A DNA stretch of 19,600 bases from JAGPFW01 sp964535155 (GTDB taxonomy: Bacteria > Patescibacteriota > WWE3 > UBA101185 > UBA10185): positions 1 to 19,600 of the forward strand of contig CAZHSR010000012.1 in the NCBI GenBank assembly GCA_964535155.1. The letters are read 5' to 3'. The notes beneath the pieces are model-generated. The model did not search any database, was not told where the DNA came from, and saw only the letters and a program-made list of their open reading frames with translations. This document shows, in pieces, positions 1 through 6,210 of the stretch; position 1 is the stretch's first letter, and each line of letters begins with the position of its first letter. Position numbers and translations under genes: made by a program.

Positions 1-135
1 ATAGGATTGGGAAGACTTAACTGGCAGGTGGTGCGCTTCGAGATTGAATGTATACTGGTTTTGAGCCACTCGTATTTTACCCCATAGCAGGGGATAAGTC
101 AAGTATTTATTTTTACAAAATGGGATTTTTTAAAC

Positions 136-471
136 TTAGTTTCCAGCCTTTTGAGCCTCTTCCAACATCTCCTTCAAAGTCCTTCGCTTTTCACCAGAAG
201 ATTGTGTTGCAGCATCAGCGGTGCTACCACCCTTCGATTTCTTGGATTTCTTAACTTTAGGGGAGGCTTTAGCCATGGCCGCTTTCTTTTGAAACTTTTC
301 TATTCTTCCTTCTGTATCAACAAACTTTTGTTTTCCAGTATAAAAAGGGTGACAAGCACTACAAATATCCACCATAATCTTCTCTTCGGTGGAGATAGTT
401 ACAAAGGTATTGCCACAAGCACATGTGACTTGGCAATTTGTATAAACTTTTGGATGAATCTGCTTATTCAT
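136..471 (-). CDS. rpmE: Ribosomal protein bL31 with long basic C-terminal tail
   Basis: Large-subunit ribosomal protein L31. From the ATG at 471 the protein has 111 residues and opens with MNKQIHPKVY, the usual L31 beginning. The zinc-ribbon cysteines fall at C17, C19, C37 and C40, the expected spacing for the zinc-binding (C+) form, followed by the HPFYTGK motif. Typical L31 ends near residue 70-80; here about 45 extra residues follow, rich in Lys, Ala and Ser. The frame is open upstream to an ATG at 510, but that would overlap the EamA stop and add 13 residues atypical for L31, so 471 is preferred. An extended -10 (TGATATACT, 482-490 minus) lies 10 nt before this start. Family identity is secure; a role for the tail is unknown. 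Confidence 0.93.
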   Translation of the reverse strand: MNKQIHPKVYTNCQVTCACGNTFVTISTEEKIMVDICSACHPFYTGKQKFVDTEGRIEKFQKKAAMAKASPKVKKSKKSKGGSTADAATQSSGEKRRTLKEMLEEAQKAGN

Positions 472-481
472 AACAGGCGCC

Positions 482-490
482 AGTATATCA
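482..490 (-). promoter_or_regulatory. Extended -10 promoter for rpmE
   Basis: On the minus strand TGATATACT lies 10 nt upstream of the rpmE ATG at 471 and overlaps the TGA stop of the EamA gene. It predicts a 5' leader of only about 3-4 nt. No clear -35 was seen. Confidence 0.5.
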
Positions 491-1498
491 ACTTTTTTTC
501 TGTTCGGCAATGACTACTCCAATTCCAATAATTGCTCCGCCTACAAGCGTGATTTTTGTTGGTACTTCGGTTAAAAGTAGGTATGCAAAAGGAAGTGTAA
601 AAATAGGGGAGAGATAATTAAAAAATGCTGTGTCTGCTACTGTTACATGTACAAGAGCCCACTGGAAAAGTGTATAAGCCACAATTGAGCTAAAAATTGC
701 CATATAAATTAGCCCTAAAGTTCCTATAAAAGAGAGAGTTGAAATATCAAATGAATGTCCCCCCATAAATCCTTTGCTTTCTAGCAGAACAAAAGGAACA
801 AAGGTTGCAAGTCCCACATAAAAGGTAATAAAAGTTAAAAGCATTGGCGACCTTCCTTTTTCCAGTTTAAAAAGCCTAAATTTATGGAAAGTTTCTCTAA
901 TTTTTGTAGAACCTTCTCCTAAAGCATATTTCGACCATAGTGTATAAACCAAAAAGGAAAGAGTCCCTGCTAGGATTAGCATATTTCCAAGAGCTCGCAT
1001 TTCTCGGGTAATTAAAGGAGAAGAATTGCCTAACAGAGGCTCAAAAATAATTAAAGCGGTTCCAATTGATGCCAAAATTATGCCCAACTTTGTCTTTAAA
1101 GTAATCTTTTCCTTAAAATAATAATGCCCAGCTGCAATGGAAAGAACTGGAGAAATTAGCGTAATAATGGAGGCGTCTATTGCAAGGGCGTATTGATAGC
1201 CTAAAAAGGTAAAGGCAAGACTTGTTTGGCTTAAAATTCCCAAAATTATTAAAGTTGGAATTTCTCTGTTTTTTATTGGATGTTGCTGAATCTGCAGGAC
1301 AGTTGGTGGCAAAATAATTAAGCAGACAATTAAAAACCGGAAGAAAAGGAAGTGCATGGGGGGAATTTCTTCTAAGGTTAGTTTAATAACTGGTCCTGCC
1401 AAAGCCCAAAGGAGTGTGACCGTTATAAGTGCTCCGTAAGCCAGGAATTTTAACGCGCGTTTTGAATTTTGATCTTTGTGGGCAGTTATTAAGTTCAT
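488..1498 (-). CDS. EamA/DMT-superfamily transporter (two EamA repeats)
   Basis: Inner-membrane protein of 336 residues, consistent with the drug/metabolite transporter superfamily. About ten hydrophobic segments are visible, arranged as two EamA halves: residues about 15-155 with the LLWALAGPVIK and FRFLIVCLIILPP segments, and about 170-332 ending in LVGGAIIGIGVVIAEQKKS. The second half contains the FNYLSPIFTLPFAYLLLTE stretch that is typical of the family (YLxPvfa..lg...l.E). A basic loop around residues 195-215 between the halves is somewhat longer than usual. The substrate cannot be inferred. The gene lies between hisS (82 nt upstream) and rpmE, and its stop overlaps the rpmE promoter. 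No leaderless-type -10 is seen at its start; a purine-rich AGAAAGAGAAAC stretch may serve as a weak ribosome binding site. Confidence 0.88.
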   Translation of the reverse strand: MNLITAHKDQNSKRALKFLAYGALITVTLLWALAGPVIKLTLEEIPPMHFLFFRFLIVCLIILPPTVLQIQQHPIKNREIPTLIILGILSQTSLAFTFLGYQYALAIDASIITLISPVLSIAAGHYYFKEKITLKTKLGIILASIGTALIIFEPLLGNSSPLITREMRALGNMLILAGTLSFLVYTLWSKYALGEGSTKIRETFHKFRLFKLEKGRSPMLLTFITFYVGLATFVPFVLLESKGFMGGHSFDISTLSFIGTLGLIYMAIFSSIVAYTLFQWALVHVTVADTAFFNYLSPIFTLPFAYLLLTEVPTKITLVGGAIIGIGVVIAEQKKS

Positions 1499-1580
1499 TT
1501 CTTTTTGTTTCTCTTTCTATGTTAGCTGAAAAATGGAGAAGTGTTAAGCCTAAATGCTGTGCAAAACCTTTTTATATACT

Positions 1581-2912
1581 TTATATGCTGGCTAAAAATT
1601 TCACAAACGGAATCTCCTTTTGCTCCCCAGTTTCCAGATTTTTAACACTAAGTGTATTTTTTTCCATTTCTTTTTCGCCAATAATAATAGCGTTTTTTGC
1701 CCCCTTTTTGGAAGCAGTGCTTAATTGTTGAGAAATGGAGGTAGTTGGTTCTAATTGCGTGATACAAGTTTTACCCTTTTCCCTTATCTTTTGGGCAATT
1801 TCTACAGTTTTAACAGAATACTTTGTTTGTTTTTCTGTGGATTGAGCAGGCCAAAGTGTGACAAAGTACTCAATTTCTTGGTTTAATTGTGGGATCAAAT
1901 TCCATCCTTCTAAAAATTCCAATAAAGTCATGTCTCCCATTGCAAAGCCAACTCCAGTAAGTTTTTCGGTGGAAAATAAGCCAATTAAATTGTCATATCT
2001 TCCCCCGCCATACATAGAGCGATTATTTGTAGGATTCAAGTCAAATTGTTCAACGACAATCCCGGTGTAATAGTCTAAGCCTCTCATGATTTCCGGGGAG
2101 TATTTAATAAAGTCCTTGTATCCAGACTTTTGCATGAGATCAAAGAATTCTATTAGTTCTTGTGCCCCTTTATTTTTGGAAGTGAATTGAACCACAAACT
2201 CTAGATCGGCATCTAAATAGGATTTAACTTTTGTTACTTGCTCATTGTTAAGTCCAGCTTCTTCAAGCATTTGAGTAAATTCTTTTTCCGAAATTTTTGG
2301 TTTTGAGTCTATAGCCTTTGCCACTTTGTATAATTGTGTGTCTTTTTGTGAAATTTCTCCCTCAATTTGGGTTATCTCTTTTAAGTAAAATTCTGCAAAC
2401 CTTCGGTTATTTACACGCAATTCAAACATTTCTTTGGTAGCACCAAGTTTTTTCATTACTTCTAAGGGAATGGAAAACACTTCTGTATCAGCTGTAATTT
2501 CGTCAATACCAAAAATGTCACAGTCAAATTGGTAAAACTCTCTTCCTCTGCCTTTTTGAGGCTTTTCATATCTCCAGCAATTTCCAATGTTAAACCAACG
2601 AATAGGGCGGGGGAGTGACTTTACTTTTGCGGCAACCATTCTGGCAACCGAAGGGGTTTTTTCTGGACGAATAGCAATTTTGCGTCCGCCCTTGTCTTCC
2701 AAAGAGTAAAGTTGATTGTTTACCAATTCCTCGCCAGATTTGGCTTCATACATTTCTAATTTTTCCAATAGGGGGGCATCATATTCTTCGTATCCAAATT
2801 TTAAAGCTGTTTCTCGCCAGATGTTGAAAATATAGTTTTGAATTCTTTTTTCTTCTGGATAAAAGTCTCTAGCTCCTTTGTATGGTTCTGTTGATAATCT
2901 CTGGTTTGTCAT
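1581..2912 (-). CDS. hisS: Histidyl-tRNA synthetase
   Basis: Class II aminoacyl-tRNA synthetase that charges tRNA-His in the cytoplasm. Visible signatures are GARDFYP near the N-terminus, motif 2 (WFNIGNCWRYEKPQKGRGREF), the histidine-binding LDYYTGIVVE around residue 280, the MYGGGRYDNLI strand-loop, motif 3 (GVGFAMGDMTLLEFL) and a C-terminal anticodon-binding domain. The length of 443 residues is normal. An upstream GTG at 2927 is in frame, but the -10 box TATAAT (2919-2924) lies inside that extension and ends 6 nt before the ATG at 2912. I therefore choose 2912, which makes the mRNA leaderless. It is the first gene of a minus-strand run with the EamA gene and rpmE, and is divergent from the toxin-antitoxin pair. 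Confidence 0.96.
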   Translation of the reverse strand: MTNQRLSTEPYKGARDFYPEEKRIQNYIFNIWRETALKFGYEEYDAPLLEKLEMYEAKSGEELVNNQLYSLEDKGGRKIAIRPEKTPSVARMVAAKVKSLPRPIRWFNIGNCWRYEKPQKGRGREFYQFDCDIFGIDEITADTEVFSIPLEVMKKLGATKEMFELRVNNRRFAEFYLKEITQIEGEISQKDTQLYKVAKAIDSKPKISEKEFTQMLEEAGLNNEQVTKVKSYLDADLEFVVQFTSKNKGAQELIEFFDLMQKSGYKDFIKYSPEIMRGLDYYTGIVVEQFDLNPTNNRSMYGGGRYDNLIGLFSTEKLTGVGFAMGDMTLLEFLEGWNLIPQLNQEIEYFVTLWPAQSTEKQTKYSVKTVEIAQKIREKGKTCITQLEPTTSISQQLSTASKKGAKNAIIIGEKEMEKNTLSVKNLETGEQKEIPFVKFLASI

Positions 2913-2918
2913 ATAGCG

Positions 2919-2924
2919 ATTATA
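2919..2924 (-). promoter_or_regulatory. -10 box of hisS, leaderless
   Basis: A perfect TATAAT on the minus strand ends 6 nt before the ATG at 2912, so transcription should begin at or next to the start codon. A TG sits directly before it (TGTATAAT, without the intervening base). No convincing -35 was seen. Confidence 0.6.
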
Positions 2925-2955
2925 CACTATTTTTCCATTTTGGTTATTATGAAAG

Positions 2956-2987
2956 TATATACATCCTCTTTACAAATATATATACAT
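2956..2987 (+). promoter_or_regulatory. Candidate toxin-antitoxin operator: TATATACAT direct repeats
   Basis: TATATACAT occurs at 2956-2964 and again at 2979-2987, 23 bp apart, just upstream of and inside the promoter of the AbrB-like gene. AbrB/MazE antitoxins commonly bind their own promoter. The region is AT-rich, so chance repetition is possible. Confidence 0.35.
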
Positions 2988-2997
2988 ATGTTAGAAT
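2969..2997 (+). promoter_or_regulatory. Promoter of the AbrB/PIN pair, leaderless
   Basis: TTTACA (2969-2974), a 17-nt spacer and an extended -10 TGTTAGAAT (2989-2997). The -10 ends 6 nt before the ATG at 3004. A near-consensus sigma70-type arrangement that predicts a leaderless mRNA. Confidence 0.6.
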
Positions 2998-3003
2998 TCA
3001 CCT

Positions 3004-3306
3004 ATGATACAAAAAGCTTTTACAGTAGGAAATAGTGTTGTTTTAACAGTTCCTCCAAAATCTGGGATTGAACCAGGTACAAAACTAAAATTTAGGGGTA
3101 GAAAAAAGAATAGAATTGAATATGAGATTGTGGAACCTTCCAGAAGCAGTGTAGGTATCCTTAGAGATTCCGGAAGTGTTGCGGCATACTTGGACAGAGT
3201 GACTGGAACTTTTGATTCCCCAGAAGGGATGTCCCAAGAGGAGCTTATGCGCAGAATTAAAGAGTTGGAAGATAATCCTTATGGCCCCTCAATCTGTTTT
3301 TCTTGA
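3004..3306 (+). CDS. AbrB/MazE-like antitoxin
   Basis: Protein of 100 residues. The first 50 (MIQKAFTVGNSVVLTVPPKS, then a Gly/Lys/Arg-rich strand) fit a swapped-hairpin AbrB/SpoVT DNA-binding domain: a GNSxxLTVP strand followed by GxKLKF. The C-terminal half (SVGILRDSGSVAAYLDR, then an acidic SQEELMRRIKELED helix) is the part expected to bind and neutralise the toxin. It overlaps the PIN gene by 26 nt, typical of translationally coupled antitoxin-toxin pairs. A likely self-bound operator is the TATATACAT pair in its promoter. The family call rests on motif appearance and context. Confidence 0.75.
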   Translation: MIQKAFTVGNSVVLTVPPKSGIEPGTKLKFRGRKKNRIEYEIVEPSRSSVGILRDSGSVAAYLDRVTGTFDSPEGMSQEELMRRIKELEDNPYGPSICFS

Positions 3307-3715
3307 TACAAACTTTTTAGTAGCCTCTCAACAGAAAAATCATGTTTTTCATGAGGAGAGTAGATCCCTTCTCGAGGATTTTTATAACTCTAACTGGATC
3401 CCAGTGGCGCATCCTTTAGTTTTTGATGAATTTTGGTATGTTTTCACAGGTTTATATAAGGATTATTCTCCTAGTAAAATAAATAATTTCTTAGTCGAAG
3501 CCACAAACGCAGTTTTCACTTTTAAAAATTTTAAAATGATAAAGACCCCTCTTTTACAGAAAGATTTGTTAAATACGCTAGAAATTATGCATAAAAGAAA
3601 ACTTCGTCCGAGGGATGCTCTAATTGCGACTATCATGAAGAAAGAAGGCATTAGAGACATTGCAAGCTTTGATTCGCACTTTGATAATATTCCAAACATC
3701 AACAGACTGTTTTGA
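3281..3715 (+). CDS. PIN-domain toxin (VapC-like ribonuclease)
   Basis: Protein of 144 residues with the PIN fold, a Mg-dependent RNase in type II toxin-antitoxin modules. Acidic active-site candidates are visible: Asp in VFLDTNFL at the N-terminus, Glu in VFDEFWYVF in the middle, and two Asp residues in LRPRDALIATIMKKEGIRD and ASFDSHFD near the C-terminus. The frame is open further upstream to 3212, but that part lies inside the antitoxin and lacks PIN features. The ATG at 3281 immediately precedes the first catalytic strand and is chosen. No promoter of its own is seen, so it is probably co-transcribed with the antitoxin. Confidence 0.82.
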   Translation: MAPQSVFLDTNFLVASQQKNHVFHEESRSLLEDFYNSNWIPVAHPLVFDEFWYVFTGLYKDYSPSKINNFLVEATNAVFTFKNFKMIKTPLLQKDLLNTLEIMHKRKLRPRDALIATIMKKEGIRDIASFDSHFDNIPNINRLF

Positions 3716-3727
3716 GAAGAAATCTCA

Positions 3728-3736
3728 TGTTAATAT
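3728..3736 (+). promoter_or_regulatory. Extended -10 of the MBL-fold gene, leaderless
   Basis: TGTTAATAT ends 6 nt before the ATG at 3743, giving an expected start of transcription at or beside the start codon. Confidence 0.55.
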
Positions 3737-3742
3737 AACCCT

Positions 3743-4393
3743 ATGAAAATTACATATATAGGACACTCCTGCTTCAAAATAGAAATTGACGGCAAAACCA
3801 TTATCATTGACCCTTACAACCCTTCCCTTATGGGTTACGACTTTCCAGAGACTCCCGCGGACATTTTACTCCTTTCACATAAAGACCCAGAGACAACTTA
3901 TTTAGAAGGCGTTAAGAATTATGAGCATTTAATTGATTCCCCTGGTGAATACGAGATTTCGGAAATTTTTATTTATGGACTTTCCACCTTTCATGACGAA
4001 GAGGCGGGTGAAAAACATGGGAAAAATACTGCTTTTTTAATAGAAGATTCAAGTTTTAGTGTCTTACATTTGGGAAGTTTGGGACATGAACTGTCAAAAG
4101 AAACTTTAGAAAAAATCGGAGATGTTGATGTTTTAATGATTCCAGTTGGTGGGAATTATGTTATTGATGCAGAAAAGGCTTCAAAAGTAATTTCTTCGTT
4201 GGAGCCTGGGATTGTAATTCCTATGCATTATGCAACTAAGGATTCTAAGCACCCTGAGAAATTGGCAGAATTGGAGGAGTTTTTAGAAGAGATGGGAGTA
4301 GAGAAGGGGATTACAAAAAGAGACAATTTAGAATTGAAATCCAGTGTTTCTGACGAGGAGACAAAAGTAGTTGTTTTGAAGTCTATACATTAG
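3743..4393 (+). CDS. Metallo-beta-lactamase-fold protein with degenerate metal site
   Basis: A 216-residue protein of the Lactamase_B_3/UlaG-like branch of the metallo-beta-lactamase fold. Family landmarks are the start ITYIGHSCFKIEIDGKTIIIDPY, the middle FSVLHLGSLGHELS and the C-terminal MIPVGGNYVIDAEKASKVIS followed by IVIPMHY. Two metal-ligand motifs are altered: the usual HxHxDH position reads SHKDPET, and the usual LGDLGH reads LGSLGH, so bridging Asp and several His ligands are missing. It may therefore be catalytically inactive or have changed activity. It has its own leaderless promoter; dnaB follows after a hairpin element. No substrate can be proposed. Confidence 0.8.
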   Translation: MKITYIGHSCFKIEIDGKTIIIDPYNPSLMGYDFPETPADILLLSHKDPETTYLEGVKNYEHLIDSPGEYEISEIFIYGLSTFHDEEAGEKHGKNTAFLIEDSSFSVLHLGSLGHELSKETLEKIGDVDVLMIPVGGNYVIDAEKASKVISSLEPGIVIPMHYATKDSKHPEKLAELEEFLEEMGVEKGITKRDNLELKSSVSDEETKVVVLKSIH

Positions 4394-4397
4394 TTAT

Positions 4398-4464
4398 TGA
4401 GAAATACTATTTTTTTCATCACGACTCCCTTCGGTCGTAATGATTCAAAAAATAGCATTTCTCA
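4398..4464 (-). repeat. Hairpin element, copy 1 (upstream of dnaB)
   Basis: A 67-bp imperfect inverted repeat bounded by TGAG and CTCA. Read on the minus strand, an 18-bp outer stem (TGAGAAATGCTATTTTTT with its partner, one G:T pair) leads through a small asymmetric internal loop to CATTACGAC/GTCGTGATG and an 8-nt CGAAGGGA loop. The central 32 nt are identical to those of the copy at 19154-19218, while the outer arms differ. There is no T-tract on either side, so it does not look like a simple intrinsic terminator. It fills the gap between the MBL-fold gene and dnaB. Confidence 0.85.
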
Positions 4465-4478
4465 CAACAAAGTTAAAT

Positions 4479-5816
4479 ATGTCTAACTATATATCAAAAC
4501 CTGAGGTTCCACCTCAAGATTTAGATGCTGAGAAATCAGTCCTTGGTGCTATCCTTCTAGATCCCGATGCCTTAATTAAAGTTATAGAATTTCTTTTGCC
4601 TAATCATTTTTACAAAGATGCTCATGGCACAATTTATTCCGCAATTATTGCCTTGTATGAAAATCGCGAGCCTGCCGATTTAATTACAGTTCCAGATCAG
4701 CTAAAAAAGATGAAGGCACTAAAGGAATGCGGAGGAGTGGCTTATTTAACGGAATTAGTGAACTTTGTACCTACTGCTGCAAATATAGAGCATTATGGGA
4801 AAATTATTAAGGACCATGCCACACGAAGAAATCTGTTGACAACCACTGCCAGAATAGCCCGGTTAGTTCAAGAAGCGGAAGATGTTGATGACATGCTAGA
4901 TCGTTCCGAGCAGATGTTATACGATGTTTCGCAAGATCGAGTACATCAAGAGTTCGTTCCAGTGAAAAAGACTTTAGAGGTAACATTTGAGCGACTAGAT
5001 GAACTGTCAAAAACCCGTGGAGCTTTACGAGGTGTTCCAACAGGATTTAAGAAGTTGGATCAAATGCTTTCTGGTTTACAAAAGGAAGAGCTAATAATTT
5101 TGGCGGCAAGACCTTCCATGGGGAAGTCGTCTTTTGCAATAAACATAGCTCAGGCAGCAGCAATAGATCATGGTAAAAAAGTAGGGTTTTTCTCTTTAGA
5201 AATGGGGCGTGAATCCATTGTGGATAGAATGATTTCTGCTCAAGGAGATATTGATAACTGGAGAATTAGCACAGGAAATTTGGCACCTGAAGACTTTGAA
5301 AAATATGGAATAGCCGCGGGGGAATTAGCAGAGGCACAAATTTTTATTGATGATACGCCCGGTGTTACAGTTTTAGAGATGCGTACAAAAGCCAGAAGGT
5401 TGCAGATGGAGCATGGTCTAGACTTGATTATTGTTGATTATTTACAGCTTATTCACGGGAAAAACATGGAAAGTCGAGTACAAGAGGTGACATATATTTC
5501 TCAGTCTTTGAAGAACCTCGCAAGAGAGTTAAAAGTGCCGGTTTTGGCTTTGTCCCAATTGTCTAGAGCCGTGGAGCAAAGAGGGGGCATGAAAAAGCCT
5601 CAGTTATCAGATTTGCGGGATTCTGGTTCCATAGAGCAGGATGCTGATATAGTTATGTTTTTATACCGTCAAAATGACGAGGACAGAGAAAATATGATGA
5701 TTGAGATCTCCAAACACAGAAATGGACCAACTGGGGAGATTCCTTTGTTCTTTAAGGCTAATAGAACAAGATTTTATGAGTCTTCTCGCTCTTCGGATGG
5801 GGATGTGGCGGAATAA
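4479..5816 (+). CDS. dnaB: Replicative DNA helicase DnaB
   Basis: Hexameric 5'-3' replicative helicase that unwinds DNA at the fork. The N-terminal DnaB domain begins at PPQDLDAEKSVLGAILLDPD. The RecA-like domain carries Walker A ARPSMGKSS around residue 210, the FFSLEMG motif, Walker B LIIVDYLQLI, and LALSQLSRAVEQR with DLRDSGSIEQDAD near the end. The length of 445 residues is normal and there is no intein. An in-frame ATG at 4440 exists, but it lies inside the hairpin element and adds 13 atypical residues, so 4479 is preferred. The gene follows the MBL-fold gene by 85 nt and has no TGnTAnnnT box near its start, so it may be co-transcribed with that gene. Confidence 0.97.
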   Translation: MSNYISKPEVPPQDLDAEKSVLGAILLDPDALIKVIEFLLPNHFYKDAHGTIYSAIIALYENREPADLITVPDQLKKMKALKECGGVAYLTELVNFVPTAANIEHYGKIIKDHATRRNLLTTTARIARLVQEAEDVDDMLDRSEQMLYDVSQDRVHQEFVPVKKTLEVTFERLDELSKTRGALRGVPTGFKKLDQMLSGLQKEELIILAARPSMGKSSFAINIAQAAAIDHGKKVGFFSLEMGRESIVDRMISAQGDIDNWRISTGNLAPEDFEKYGIAAGELAEAQIFIDDTPGVTVLEMRTKARRLQMEHGLDLIIVDYLQLIHGKNMESRVQEVTYISQSLKNLARELKVPVLALSQLSRAVEQRGGMKKPQLSDLRDSGSIEQDADIVMFLYRQNDEDRENMMIEISKHRNGPTGEIPLFFKANRTRFYESSRSSDGDVAE

Positions 5817-5863
5817 TAAGATTTAAATAAGCGCGGTTACTACGAAAACCCTAAGATATGTAG

Positions 5864-5885
5864 TTGTTGTAAAAATGTACAACAA
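5864..5885 (+). terminator. Hairpin downstream of dnaB
   Basis: TTGTTGTA and TACAACAA form a perfect 8-bp stem around a 6-nt loop, about 50 nt past the dnaB stop. The following sequence (TGTGTCTTCTTT) is only moderately T-rich, so termination is uncertain. Confidence 0.35.
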
Positions 5886-5894
5886 TGTGTCTTC

Positions 5895-5922
5895 TTTACG
5901 CAGATTCTCTGTTAAATATGAT
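5895..5922 (+). promoter_or_regulatory. Candidate promoter of tRNA-Leu
   Basis: TTTACG (5895-5900), a 16-nt spacer and TATGAT (5917-5922), about 75 nt upstream of the mature tRNA end. It would give a leader containing the AGGAGGT site at 5976-5982. Confidence 0.35.
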
Positions 5923-5998
5923 AAAATTCCTTCCATTGAGGTTTCCAAGTACTAGTTAAGATTCTTGAGAACTTTAGGAGGTCAAAAATGCTTTTCAA

Positions 5999-6085
5999 GG
6001 GCAAGTGGCGGAATGGTATACGCGTTGGTCTCAAAAACCAATGAGACTTAGTCTCGTGAGGGTTCAAGTCCCTCCTTGCCCACCA
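5999..6085 (+). tRNA. tRNA-Leu (anticodon CAA)
   Basis: The acceptor stem GGGCAAG/CTTGCCC pairs perfectly, with discriminator A and an encoded CCA (6083-6085). The anticodon stem TTGGT/ACCAA encloses the loop CTCAAAA, giving anticodon CAA, which reads TTG. The long variable arm forms a GAGAC/GTCTC hairpin, as expected of a class II tRNA such as tRNA-Leu. The T arm carries GTTCAAGTC. An AAAAAGCTTTTT palindrome follows directly and may help end transcription. Confidence 0.95.
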
Positions 6086-6130
6086 AAAAAAAGCTTTTTA
6101 TATAAGCAAATACAGCCCCAACCAGAAAAA

Positions 6131-6192
6131 TGTCGGTTATGAACCGACAAAATACTAGCTTTTTGTCGGTTACCAGTTGACAAAATGCTAGT
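6131..6192 (+). promoter_or_regulatory. Tandem 29-bp operators over the ATPase promoter
   Basis: Two related 29-bp direct repeats (6131-6159 and 6164-6192) start 33 bp apart. The first contains a perfect inverted repeat TGTCGGTT-ATG-AACCGACA. The second is a degenerate version whose right arm (TTGACA, 6177-6182) is a consensus -35 box. The extended -10 TGCTAAAAT (6196-6204) follows after a 16-nt spacer and ends 6 nt before the ATG at 6211. A protein bound here would block RNA polymerase. The encoded ATPase has a helix-turn-helix segment and may be that protein. Confidence 0.75.
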
Positions 6193-6210
6193 AATTGCTA
6201 AAATTCCATT

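Noticed and set aside
1..70. Possible tRNA 3' end on the minus strand (TTCAATC followed by a CACCA)
   Set aside because: The T-stem does not pair and no acceptor or anticodon arm could be found. Positions 1-135 hold nothing else I can support.
60..85. Terminator downstream of rpmE (CCCC/GGGG hairpin)
   Set aside because: Only a four-pair stem with poor extension and no T-tract on either strand.
2913..2927. GTG at 2927 as the hisS start
   Set aside because: The extension contains the -10 box TATAAT placed correctly for a leaderless ATG at 2912.
3266..3282. Further copy of the AAGGATAATCCTT palindrome in coding DNA (GAAGATAATCCTT)
   Set aside because: Only one arm matches, it lies inside the antitoxin/toxin overlap, and it is off the 65-bp spacing.
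3690..3715. Recoded TGA (Gracilibacteria/Absconditabacteria code)
   Set aside because: Several genes end cleanly at TGA where family length is reached, so the standard code applies.
4440..4478. Upstream ATG as the dnaB start
   Set aside because: It lies in the hairpin element and adds 13 residues unlike DnaB N-termini; the ATG at 4479 directly precedes the conserved domain.
4479..5816. Intein in DnaB
   Set aside because: The length of 445 residues is normal and all helicase motifs are continuous.
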